29,102 bases of DNA, from assembly GCA_030626465.1 (NCBI GenBank), contig DAOUOU010000005.1:1-29102 (forward strand). The letters run 5' to 3'. Below, in pieces: positions 17,197 through 25,086 of this stretch (positions are counted from its first letter, which is position 1; each line of letters starts with the position of its first letter). Source of the DNA: Bacteroidales bacterium (GTDB lineage Bacteria > Bacteroidota > Bacteroidia > Bacteroidales > UBA10428). The translations under genes and the position numbers were made by a program. Below the pieces are notes generated by a model. That model had not been told where the DNA came from. It made no database searches and saw only the letters and a list, made by a program, of their open reading frames with translations.

Positions 17197-17884
17197 GCTA
17201 CTACTGGTCATGTTGGTATTATTGCCTGTCAGTCTTTTTGCTCAAAGCACAAAGAAGGAAATCAGGAAAGGTAACAGGGAATATATGGATGAGAAGTACA
17301 ATGAGGCAGAATTACAATACAGGGAAGCACTGGAAAAAGACTCGCAATCAGAGAAAGCAACCTATAATTTAGGAAATAGCCTGTACAAACAGGAGCAGTA
17401 CGAACCGGCAATTACGAAATATGAATCGCTGTTGAATACAGAAATAGAACCGGCTAATTTATCGGCATATTACTATAATCTCGGAAATTCTTATTTTAAA
17501 GCTCAGAAGCTTGAAAAAAGCATCGATGCATATAAGCAGTGCTTGCGTCTTAATCCGCATGATGCTGATGCAAAACACAATTTATTTTTAGCTCAGAACA
17601 TGCTGAATCAGCAACAAAATCAGCAAGAGCAAGAGAGTCAAAAGAATCAGGAAAAAGACAACAGGAAAGAAGAAAATCAAGATAACAATCAGAACAAACA
17701 AAAGGATCAACAGCAGCAGAAGGAGCAACAAGATAACCAACCCCGGAATAGAGAGGGACAGATATCAAAGGAAGATGCCGAACGATTACTGGAAGCTTTG
17801 GAGCAGGATGAAAAAGATGTGATGAAAAAAGTCCAGGAACAGAAAGCCAGGGTTCGAAAAGTGCCGGTTGAAAAAGAATGGTAA
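17189..17884 (+). CDS. batC: BatC, exported TPR protein
   Basis: A 231-residue protein with a signal peptide (MNKLLLVMLVLLPVSLFAQ), three TPR-like units (about 28-135, e.g. EATYNLGNSLYKQEQYEPAI-type repeats) and a low-complexity stretch very rich in Gln, Asn, Lys and Glu (about 145-190). It ends with a short charged segment containing EDAERLLEALEQDEKDVMKK. This is the usual BatC architecture. It overlaps the end of batB by 8 bases, indicating coupling. It probably acts in the periplasm as a scaffold for BatA/BatB. The Q/N-rich region is disordered by composition and may vary between strains. Confidence 0.9.
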   Translation: MNKLLLVMLVLLPVSLFAQSTKKEIRKGNREYMDEKYNEAELQYREALEKDSQSEKATYNLGNSLYKQEQYEPAITKYESLLNTEIEPANLSAYYYNLGNSYFKAQKLEKSIDAYKQCLRLNPHDADAKHNLFLAQNMLNQQQNQQEQESQKNQEKDNRKEENQDNNQNKQKDQQQQKEQQDNQPRNREGQISKEDAERLLEALEQDEKDVMKKVQEQKARVRKVPVEKEW

Positions 17885-17909
17885 ATGAATACTGCCTACT
17901 ATAGAAATT

Positions 17910-19751
17910 ATGAAGAATTCAAATACAAAATATCTTGTAAGAGCAGGTCTTATAGCTAGTATTCTCTTATTTGTCACTCTACCTGACAATCATGCCCAGG
18001 ACATATCTTTTACTGCAAAGGCACCAAAAGTGCTGCATGCGGAGGAACAATTTCAACTTGTATACTCGGTCAATAAAAAAATTGATGAGTTTACTCCTCC
18101 AAATTTTGGGGAATTCAGGTATCTCGGAGGCCCCAGTACAGGTTCCAGTACTTCAATCAGCAATGTAAATGGCAAGATGACCAAGACCTCATCCTACACA
18201 TTCACCTATTATTTACAGGCTCCATCATCTTCAGGAAAATATACACTTGCTCCCGCAACTGCTACTTTCAAAAAAAATGAGATAGAATCAAACCCACTGG
18301 AAATAGATGTTGTTGCCACAGGTCAGAGCTCTTCTCAACAATTAAATTCCGGATCAAAAGCTGTAACAAATAGTGCAGAATCATCCGGTGGAGATGAACT
18401 ATTTGTACGACTGGTAACCGATAAAAAAACGGCTTACATCGGAGAGCAAATAACAGCATGGGTTAAACTATATAATAAACTAAATTTCTCAGGTTATGAT
18501 CAGCGATTTAAGGGACCTGATTTTGTGGGATTTTATCAACAGGAAGTTGAACTACCCTCTCGTTCCTTTGAGCGTGAAAGAGTAGGGAATGATATTTATG
18601 ATGTGGGAGTGTTAAAAAAAATCATTTTATATCCTCAGAAATCAGGTGAGATTATTGTTGAACCATTTGAGCTGATTGTAGAGGTACAAAAACAGACGAG
18701 GCGGCAGTCTCAGAATATTTTTGATGAGTTTTTTGGTCCTCAGTATGTACGTAGCCGGATCAATTTAAAGAGCAAACCGGTAAAATTTACTATCAGACAA
18801 CTTCCTTTAAATCAACCGGATGATTTTACCGGTGCTGTTGGAAAATTTAAAATACAGGCTTCTGCAAATGAATCAAGGGTTACCACAAACGATGCAATAA
18901 GCTTCAAGGTAGTTGTATCGGGCAAAGGGAATTTAAAACTGCTGGAAAATGTGAAGACAAATTTTCCCCCCACCTTTGATGTATTCGAGCCTATTAAAAA
19001 AGTCCAGATCGATAATAGCAGCGAAGGAAAAACAGGGAAAGTAAGCTTTGAATATACAGCTATTCCTCGTCACGCGGGAAACTTTGAAATTCCTGCCTTT
19101 TCATTAAGCTATTTCGATCCCTCTCTGAAAGCATATCAGAATATAAAATCTCAGGATTTTTCTATTATAGTTGATAAGGGTGATGACGATAGCACTACTG
19201 TAGTTGCAAGCAATCTTTCAAAGGAAGATATTGAACTTCTCGGAAGCGATATAAGGTATATCCTTACAAAGACCAACCTGCAAAAAAGAGGATATTTTAT
19301 TTTCGGAACAAAGTGGTTCTATGGAGTATACATTTTTACTCTGGCTTTGCTGATATTTGTTTTGATTATTCGAAAAGAGCAAATTAAAAGAACCGCAAAT
19401 ATTGTAAAGTACAGAAATAGAAAGGCAGGCAAGGTAGCTGGAAGAAGGTTAAAGAAAGCACGAAAATTACTTAAGGACAACAACAAGGAAGAATTTTACG
19501 AGGAGATTGGCAGAGCATTGTGGGGTTATCTATCAGACAAACTGAATATTCAATTGTCTGAACTCTCAAAAGAAAAAACCGGGGAAGAATTGAAAAACAA
19601 AAAAATTGATGAAGGACAGGTTACTAATTTCTTCAGTCTTGTTGACGCTTGTGAATATGCCAGGTTTGCTCCGGGAAGTATGGATACTGACCTTCAGGAA
19701 TTTTATAGTAAAGCTTCGAAAATTATCAGCGAACTGGATCAAAATCTTTAA
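17910..19751 (+). CDS. batD: BatD family protein
   Basis: A 613-residue protein. It has a signal sequence (about 1-30, ending NHAQ) and a long exported region of tandem immunoglobulin-like beta domains, typical of BatD (opening ISFTAKAPKVLHAEEQFQLV; later AYIGEQITAWVKLYNKL and ISFKVVVSGKGNLKLL). One transmembrane helix (about 470-488, YGVYIFTLALLIFVLII) is followed by a basic cytoplasmic tail with helical EEFYEEIGRALWGYLSDKL. It starts 25 bases after batC. The exported domains presumably contact BatC/BatE in the periplasm, while the tail may reach MoxR or DUF58; these contacts are inferred. Downstream, the otherwise tight operon is interrupted by a 141-base spacer carrying a palindromic element. 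Confidence 0.93.
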   Translation: MKNSNTKYLVRAGLIASILLFVTLPDNHAQDISFTAKAPKVLHAEEQFQLVYSVNKKIDEFTPPNFGEFRYLGGPSTGSSTSISNVNGKMTKTSSYTFTYYLQAPSSSGKYTLAPATATFKKNEIESNPLEIDVVATGQSSSQQLNSGSKAVTNSAESSGGDELFVRLVTDKKTAYIGEQITAWVKLYNKLNFSGYDQRFKGPDFVGFYQQEVELPSRSFERERVGNDIYDVGVLKKIILYPQKSGEIIVEPFELIVEVQKQTRRQSQNIFDEFFGPQYVRSRINLKSKPVKFTIRQLPLNQPDDFTGAVGKFKIQASANESRVTTNDAISFKVVVSGKGNLKLLENVKTNFPPTFDVFEPIKKVQIDNSSEGKTGKVSFEYTAIPRHAGNFEIPAFSLSYFDPSLKAYQNIKSQDFSIIVDKGDDDSTTVVASNLSKEDIELLGSDIRYILTKTNLQKRGYFIFGTKWFYGVYIFTLALLIFVLIIRKEQIKRTANIVKYRNRKAGKVAGRRLKKARKLLKDNNKEEFYEEIGRALWGYLSDKLNIQLSELSKEKTGEELKNKKIDEGQVTNFFSLVDACEYARFAPGSMDTDLQEFYSKASKIISELDQNL

Positions 19752-19787
19752 GTATGAAACGAACATGAACTTAGCATAGCGATCTCA

Positions 19788-19869
19788 TGAACTCCGTCCG
19801 GGCGAACGGCCGTTCGGACGGGGTAGTGAACCGACCGCAGGGAGTTCAGCGAGGCTAACCCTGGTTAGC
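19788..19869. repeat. GC-rich palindromic intergenic element between batD and batE
   Basis: A GC-rich block in an otherwise AT-rich window. Stem 1 is TGAACTCC (19788-19795) with GGAGTTCA (19841-19848), enclosing a perfect 14-base palindrome CGAACGGCCGTTCG (19803-19816) flanked by GTCC/GGAC. Stem 2 is GCTAACC (19854-19860) with GGTTAGC (19863-19869). The composition and nested stems resemble REP/BIME-like repeats or a structured RNA. It lies inside the bat operon, where it could affect mRNA stability or batE expression. No other copy lies in this window. Confidence 0.65.
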
Positions 19870-19892
19870 GGAGCTAATAAAATTTTAAACGT

Positions 19893-20654
19893 ATGAAAAA
19901 ACTCTTTCTCCATATAGTGTTTCTTTTTTTGTTGACGCTTCAACTTAATGCTGGTACAGCAGTCGACTCTTTATTCATACAGGCCAATGATAATTATGCC
20001 GGAGGATATTATATGCAAGCAATTGAGTTGTATGAGAGCGTTTTGGCAAAAGGTATGGAATCTGGCGAACTCTATTTCAATTTTGGTAATGCCTATTACA
20101 AACTGAAAAATTATCCAAAGTCAATCCTGCAGTATGAAAGAGCTTTATTATTCGATCCAAGAAATGAAGACATTAAACACAATCTTGCTAAAGCTCGCAT
20201 GTACATTATCGATAAGATCGATGAGATACCTGAGTTTGTAATAAAGCGCTGGATCAACAGTCTTATCACTCTTTTATCATCAAATACCTGGGCAATACTA
20301 AGTTTATTTACATTTGTTTTAGGGATCGTATTCCTGTTGTTTTATTTTTTATCTTATAAGCTGATGCTAAGAAGGGCAGGTTTTTACTCCGGAATAATCG
20401 TCTTATTACTATCCCTAACGATGTTTTTCTTATCGTTTAGAGCAAAATCATTGTTCATAAGCAGCAATGAGGCAATTATAATGACCCCCACGGTAACAGT
20501 CAAGTCATCACCCAGGGCTAGCGGCACTGATTTATTTATCGTGCATGAAGGAACTAAAATTCTTATTATAGACTCCCTGGAGACCTGGTATGAAATAAGA
20601 TTATCAGACGGAAAACAAGGTTGGTTACAACAGAAAGATGTCGAACCTATATAA
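19893..20654 (+). CDS. batE: BatE, TPR and SH3-domain membrane protein
   Basis: A 253-residue last gene of the bat operon. It has a signal peptide (MKKLFLHIVFLFLLTLQLNA), two TPR-like units (about 27-105, including ELYFNFGNAYYKLKNYPKSI), then two transmembrane helices (about 132-160 and 165-187). A C-terminal bacterial SH3 domain (about 198-253) reads TVTVKSSPRASGTDLF at its start and GKQGWLQQKDVEPI at its end. This order is standard for BatE; the SH3 domain may bind peptidoglycan or a periplasmic partner. Its stop lies 2 bases from that of the convergent stress-protein gene. Confidence 0.92.
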   Translation: MKKLFLHIVFLFLLTLQLNAGTAVDSLFIQANDNYAGGYYMQAIELYESVLAKGMESGELYFNFGNAYYKLKNYPKSILQYERALLFDPRNEDIKHNLAKARMYIIDKIDEIPEFVIKRWINSLITLLSSNTWAILSLFTFVLGIVFLLFYFLSYKLMLRRAGFYSGIIVLLLSLTMFFLSFRAKSLFISSNEAIIMTPTVTVKSSPRASGTDLFIVHEGTKILIIDSLETWYEIRLSDGKQGWLQQKDVEPI

Positions 20655-20656
20655 CG

Positions 20657-21472
20657 TTAATAAAAACCTTCGTATTTTCTCAGGTCCGATCGGGGATTCA
20701 GACACATAATCGGAATCTTATGGCGGTTTGAAATGTAATACTGGTCTTTCAATCCCATCATAGCCTTGGCAACAGTAATGTTTTTGCTGAGCATAATAAT
20801 AATAAGCTCTGCACTTATCTTATGGGCAAATTCAATTGTTTCCAGAACTATGTTAAACTTTCTCTTGGCAGTAACAATTTCATAATCAATATTTTTGCCT
20901 TCAAGAAATCTTTTTGCAAACTTAAGGTTATTCCTGATTATATAATCATTGGCATTAGGCTTGAAAAGAAAAATTTTGGAAGTATAGTATTTAGACAGGG
21001 AACTTATCCATGCCAGTTTTTCCTTGTTTTCCTTCCTGAAATCGATTGGAAAAACAACCCTTCGAAGAGCAAGACGTTTGGGAGGTTCCTGTACCACGTA
21101 AAAGGGAATTCTTGATCCTGCCATTACACGCACAGAACGTGATCCCAGGAGTTTTTCTTTGCCTTTTGGTTCCTGCGTTTTCATCACAACGAGAAAAGCA
21201 TCGATTGTTTCAGCATATGTTTTAATAGCTGTTGATACTTTGCCTGGTCTGATATGACAATTTACTTCCAGGCCATATTTATTAGCTATGTTATTCGCAA
21301 CATCTTCAAGCCTTTTCAAAGCCTCTGATTCGTTGGCGAGATCATGAACAATGTGCAGGAACACTAATGAAGACTCAGTTATTTTAGCAATTTGGACAGC
21401 ATGTTTTACTGCAAAATCAGATAACTGTGAGAAATCATAAGGAATTAATATTTTTCGTTTGGTTGGATCCAT
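20657..21472 (-). CDS. Universal stress protein with two Usp domains
   Basis: A 271-residue tandem UspA-family protein, probably cytoplasmic. Domain 1 (about 1-140) opens KILIPYDFSQLSDFAVKHAV and retains part of the nucleotide-binding loop (LLGSRSVRVMAGSRIPFYVV). Domain 2 (about 148-258) opens RRVVFPIDFRKENKEKLAWI, but where ATP-binding Usps have the GxxGx(9)G(S/T) loop it reads MGLKDQYYISNRHKIPIMCL, without the glycines. ATP binding by domain 2 is therefore unlikely, a common situation in tandem Usps. It is convergent with batE and divergent from cstA. Proteins of this family respond to starvation, oxidative or redox stress; no direct regulator is visible. Confidence 0.92.
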   Translation of the reverse strand: MDPTKRKILIPYDFSQLSDFAVKHAVQIAKITESSLVFLHIVHDLANESEALKRLEDVANNIANKYGLEVNCHIRPGKVSTAIKTYAETIDAFLVVMKTQEPKGKEKLLGSRSVRVMAGSRIPFYVVQEPPKRLALRRVVFPIDFRKENKEKLAWISSLSKYYTSKIFLFKPNANDYIIRNNLKFAKRFLEGKNIDYEIVTAKRKFNIVLETIEFAHKISAELIIIMLSKNITVAKAMMGLKDQYYISNRHKIPIMCLNPRSDLRKYEGFY

Positions 21473-21568
21473 GGTGTTGAAATTTCACAATTAAAATAAT
21501 GATTTTTTAGTAATAAATCAGAAAAATGTTTGAAAATGAATTAATTTTTATGCTTTTAAAAGGAAATA

Positions 21569-23326
21569 ATGAATTCAGTCATTATAATTATTATTGCATT
21601 TGCTGGCTATCTGGTGGCTTATCATACTTACGGAAAATACCTTGCCAGCAAAATATTTAGACTGGAGAAAAATAATAAAATGCCGTCTGAGGAATTGTAC
21701 GATGGAGTAGATTATGTTCCAACGAAGAGAAATATTGTATTCGGTCATCATTTTACTACAATAGCCGGGTTAGGTCCCATTGTAGGGCCTGCTATAGGTA
21801 TTATCTGGGGATGGTTGCCTGCCATTCTGTGGGTGTTTTTTGGATCCATTTTTATGGGAGCATTACATGATTTTTCTACCCTTATTATATCTGCCAGACA
21901 TAAGGGTAAAACTATTGGAGACATGACAGGTGAAATTGTCGATCCCGGATCCCGGTATGCATTTCAACTTATTATGCAATTGTTATTGTTTATTGTGCTC
22001 TCAGTTTTTGCTCTTATCATATCCACATTATTCATGCTTTATCCCGAATCAGTTATACCTGTCTGGGCACAATTGCCTATTGCATTGTGGCTCGGACATC
22101 AGATACAAAAAGGAAAGAATGATTTGCTGTATTCTGTTATCGCGGTATTGATCATGTATGCCACTATAATACTGGGCATTTATTTTCCGGTTGATCTGGC
22201 TGGAATACCCGTCTTCCAGGAATTATCAGATATTGGTTACAGTATGAGTAATCTTGTTACAGTCAGCTGGTGCATTGTCTTGTTTATATATGTATATTTT
22301 GCTTCAACTTTGCCGGTACAAAAGCTTTTGCAACCACGCGATTATATAAACTCTCACCAACTGATGATTGCGATCATACTGATTGTTGCAGGAATTTTTA
22401 TTGCCCATCCTGTTATATCTGCTCCTGCTATTAATCATAAAGCCTTTTCTTCGGTTAGCGATGTTCCTGATATGATGCCTGTCCTTTTTATTATAATTGC
22501 ATGTGGTGCCATTTCCGGCTTTCATTCAATTGCCAGTTCAGGAACGACTGTTAAACAACTTAAGAATGAAAAGGATAGTTTGTTTATCGGGTATGGGGGG
22601 ATGCTTACCGAGGGGTTCCTGGCAGTTCTTGTGTTGGTTTGTATTGCCGGTGGATTGGGTATTGGATTGGAGAAGGATGGTATGCTTTATACTGGCAGTG
22701 ATGCGTTCTTTCAATATTATTCATCATGGACAACAGCAAACAGCGGAATAGGAGCAAAGCTTGAATCCTTTATTGTGGGAGCTGCTAATTTGTTTGAGTT
22801 TATTGGAATACCAGAACATATAGGTCGACCAATGATTGCTGTATTTATTGTCAGCTTTGCAAATACCACACTCGATTCAGCAACCCGGATACAAAGATTA
22901 TCCCTGCAGGAGTTAATCAGATCAAAAAAGTCAGGAGCCAAAAGAAGAACAATAGAAAACAGATACATTACGACCTTCATGGTTGTGTTATTGGCAGCAA
23001 CAATGACATTCATCAGACCTGGCGGTAAAGGCGCTCTTATTTTATGGCCTCTGTTTGGAGCATTAAATCAGTTACTGGCAGCACTTGGATTAGCTATTGT
23101 AAGTATTTACCTGTACAAAAAGAAAAAAAACTATCTGCTTGCGTTAATCCCAATGATTTTTGTATTGGTGATGACTCTCTGGGCGATGGAAAAGAATCTG
23201 TTACAATTTATCTCTGATCAGAATATATTACTGGCATCGATATCGGTCCTTGTTATTCTTCTGACAATATGGTTACTTGCAGGGGGGGTAACTTCGGTTA
23301 TCAGAAGCAAAAAACTTAATGTGTAA
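21569..23326 (+). CDS. cstA: CstA-family carbon starvation protein (peptide/pyruvate transporter)
   Basis: A 585-residue polytopic membrane protein. The N-terminus has VAYHTYGKYLASKIF and DYVPTKRNIVFGHHFTTIAG, followed by LGPIVGPAIGIIWGWLPAILWV and the family signature GALHDFSTLIISARHKGKTI. Later blocks are SGFHSIASSGTTVKQL and SFANTTLDSATRIQR. About 15 hydrophobic segments are visible. It belongs to the shorter CstA-type lineage (E. coli CstA is about 700 residues). Family members import peptides or pyruvate during carbon starvation; the substrate here is unknown. An AAAGGA ribosome-binding sequence lies 5 bases before the ATG. The 3' end overlaps the stop region of the convergent acylphosphatase by 11 bases. 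Confidence 0.94.
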   Translation: MNSVIIIIIAFAGYLVAYHTYGKYLASKIFRLEKNNKMPSEELYDGVDYVPTKRNIVFGHHFTTIAGLGPIVGPAIGIIWGWLPAILWVFFGSIFMGALHDFSTLIISARHKGKTIGDMTGEIVDPGSRYAFQLIMQLLLFIVLSVFALIISTLFMLYPESVIPVWAQLPIALWLGHQIQKGKNDLLYSVIAVLIMYATIILGIYFPVDLAGIPVFQELSDIGYSMSNLVTVSWCIVLFIYVYFASTLPVQKLLQPRDYINSHQLMIAIILIVAGIFIAHPVISAPAINHKAFSSVSDVPDMMPVLFIIIACGAISGFHSIASSGTTVKQLKNEKDSLFIGYGGMLTEGFLAVLVLVCIAGGLGIGLEKDGMLYTGSDAFFQYYSSWTTANSGIGAKLESFIVGAANLFEFIGIPEHIGRPMIAVFIVSFANTTLDSATRIQRLSLQELIRSKKSGAKRRTIENRYITTFMVVLLAATMTFIRPGGKGALILWPLFGALNQLLAALGLAIVSIYLYKKKKNYLLALIPMIFVLVMTLWAMEKNLLQFISDQNILLASISVLVILLTIWLLAGGVTSVIRSKKLNV

Positions 23327-23600
23327 TATCAAAGAATTGAAATCCTTTGACTTCACTGTCTTCAATGATTACATCACTGATATTGGCATAACCTGGACCT
23401 TTATGACACCACTCAATAAAGTGTTTAATCTGAATTTCTGTGCCTTCCGCTTCAATATAGACATCTCCGTTATACATATTTTTCACAAAACCTTTTATTC
23501 CTAAAGAGGTTGCCATGGTTCTGGAAGCAAACCTGAAACCAACACCCTGTACCCGGCCTTTTATAATAATATTCTTATGTATTTTAATTATTTCTGCCAT
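23316..23600 (-). CDS. Acylphosphatase
   Basis: A 94-residue enzyme that hydrolyses carboxyl-phosphate bonds. The signature GRVQGVGFR carries the catalytic arginine, and GFVKNMYNGDVYIEAEG matches the second family signature with its catalytic Asn. An open frame continues upstream to 23708, but the extra 36 residues lack homology. The ATG at 23598-23600 (MAEIIKIHKNIIIKG) gives the standard 90-100-residue acylphosphatase and is preferred. It overlaps the 3' end of cstA by 11 bases on the opposite strand. Upstream on the same strand lies the broken hybrid kinase, about 98 bases away. Confidence 0.93.
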   Translation of the reverse strand: MAEIIKIHKNIIIKGRVQGVGFRFASRTMATSLGIKGFVKNMYNGDVYIEAEGTEIQIKHFIEWCHKGPGYANISDVIIEDSEVKGFQFFDITH

Positions 23601-23697
23601 AGGTCCTTCAATAATTTGCCACAATGAGATACTGATTATTCTGACCTGCCTAAAAAGGAACAGCGTATGTATTTGTATAACTCCGGTTCCGGAAAAC

Positions 23698-24735
23698 TCA
23701 ATGTCCAAAATATTTATTCACTAAAAAAAGCAATTCTTCAACCTCAATAGGCTTAATAATTGAATCATTGCATCCTGCAAGAAGAAATTGCTCCATATCT
23801 TCCTGAAGAGCCAGGGCAGTCTGAGCAATAATAGGAATTGAGGTATTGAATTTACGTATCTCTTTTGTAGCCTTAATACCATTCATAACGGGCATTCTGA
23901 TATCCATCAGAATCAGGTCGATCTTATTGATCGATTTACACAGCTCAATGGCCTGACTTCCATTTTTGGCATAAAGGGTTTGCGCACCGGTCTCCTGAAA
24001 GACTGCTTCGAGAAACAGACCATTTACTTCTTCATCTTCAACAATCAGGATTACTCTGTCTTGCCATTTGTATTGTGAACTAAGCGATAATTCTTCTTCT
24101 TCTGCCTCTATCTTTTGAGAAGGTTGTGTATCATAAGGAATGCTGAAGCTGAAGTGAGTGCCTGCTCCGGGTTCGGAATCGGCAGAAATCTTCCCTCCCA
24201 GGAGCTTAACAATGGATTTTGCGATTGTAAGACCAAATCCGGTTTCGTCATTATACCTGTCAAACTCGTCTTTATCTATCTGATTGAAGCGATCGAACAG
24301 GAATCGAAGTTCTTCTTTGTTCATTCCATAGCCTGTATCTTTAACAAAAAACTCGATTTTGTTATCCTCTGGTTTATGATAACCAACTTCAATTGAACCC
24401 TCTTTTGTGTATTTAAGAGAGTGGTTGATCAGATTGATGAATATTTGATGTAATCTGCCTGCGTCGGTAAATATTTCTATTTCTTTCACAGTGGGAATGA
24501 ATTTCAGTATTACCTGCTCCTTTCTACTTGCTGATCTTATAATCTCTATGTCTCTGAGAACATCATCAATAAACAGATTTGTATTGATTAAAGTCTTGGT
24601 GACGGTCATGCTCCCACTTTCATATTTTGCAATTTCAACAACATCATCAATCAGGTGCAATAAATTTTTACTCTGTTTTTTAATTACCTGTATATATTCT
24701 TTACGCCTTTCAGGTCCGGGATCAGTTAAACACAA
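23698..24735 (-). pseudogene. Hybrid histidine kinase/response regulator, 5'-truncated at a mobile element
   Basis: Remnant of a hybrid sensor kinase. The open frame begins in kinase sequence just after where the phosphoacceptor-His segment (SHEIRTPxNAI type) should be. The first residues, LTDPGPERRKEYIQVIKKQS, correspond to the second helix of a HisKA domain. The rest is complete: HATPase_c with INLINHSLKYT (100-110), DTGYGM (133-138) and GFGLTIAKSIVKLLGG (166-181); then a receiver domain (about 228-340) with acidic Glu233-Asp234, phosphosite Asp278 (LMDIRMP) and Lys328. The only start upstream is a TTG inside the inverted repeat at 24728-24779, directly preceded by an in-frame TAG. Without the phosphoacceptor His it cannot autophosphorylate in the normal way. 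It is probably inactive, but could be expressed as an ATPase-receiver fragment. Confidence 0.85.
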
Positions 24736-24779
24736 CCTGACTTCCTAAGTATTATGTCCACTTTTAAAAGAAATCGTGG
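24728..24779 (+). repeat. Left terminal inverted repeat (52 bp)
   Basis: Perfect inverted match to 25001-25052. It contains the ATG (24754) of the element's small ORF, and on the minus strand the TTG and TAG at the start of the kinase remnant. Confidence 0.9.
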
Positions 24780-25035
24780 TGAAAAGAAACGTAAGCAAAG
24801 AATCACTGAGGTGGAAATAAGAAATGCTGAATTGAAGAAAATGGTTAAAAAGCAAAAGGAAAAACAAGACAACGATTCAAAAAATGAATCGATTGAAAAT
24901 CTACTGGTTGATGTTTGTTCGTTGTTAAATGCCGGCTATTTTACATTCAATTTTAGCAACAGGAATTTATGGCTTTCTCCAACTCTTAAAGATCTTTTCG
25001 CCACGATTTCTTTTAAAAGTGGACATAATACTTAG
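24754..25035 (+). CDS. Small ORF inside the MITE-like element
   Basis: A 93-codon frame that starts in the left inverted repeat (MSTFKRNRG) and ends in the right one (ISFKSGHNT, TAG-type stop within the repeat). The middle is strongly basic and helical (RKQRITEVEIRNAELKKMVK), then a more hydrophobic stretch with LLNAGYFTFNFSNRNLWL. No family is recognised. The basic coiled-coil part could bind nucleic acid or be a remnant of a transposase-associated protein. The long frame may be chance, since the interior is A-rich. It runs opposite to the surrounding genes. No ribosome-binding site is evident. Confidence 0.35.
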   Translation: MSTFKRNRGEKKRKQRITEVEIRNAELKKMVKKQKEKQDNDSKNESIENLLVDVCSLLNAGYFTFNFSNRNLWLSPTLKDLFATISFKSGHNT

Positions 25036-25052
25036 GAAGTCAGGTTGTGTTT
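25001..25052 (-). repeat. Right terminal inverted repeat (52 bp)
   Basis: Perfect inverted match to 24728-24779. It lies 34 bases beyond the stop of the GAF/PAS sensor gene on the minus strand. Confidence 0.9.
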
Positions 25053-25086
25053 CTATTTTAAGAAATATCAAATGGACAAGCTGTGC

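Larger units (their letters stand above)
24728..25052. mobile_element. MITE-like element with 52-bp perfect terminal inverted repeats
   Basis: Bases 24728-24779 and 25001-25052 are perfect inverted copies (52 bp each), beginning AAACACAACCTGACTTCCTA and ending AAATCGTGG inward. The 221-base interior is unique. The whole unit is 325 bp and has a small ORF on + whose ends lie in the repeats. No transposase is recognised, so it would depend on an element elsewhere. No target duplication is seen (left flank CAGTT, right flank CTATT), which fits an associated deletion. It lies exactly where the hybrid kinase gene breaks. The family is not identified. Confidence 0.85.

Noticed and set aside
23601..23708. 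N-terminal extension of the acylphosphatase
   Set aside because: The extra 36 codons have no homology and would make the enzyme longer than the family norm; the internal ATG at 23600 fits.
24780..25000. The missing HisKA segment of the kinase encoded on the minus strand of the element interior
   Set aside because: All three minus frames of the interior contain stops and none shows the SHEIRTP-type motif.
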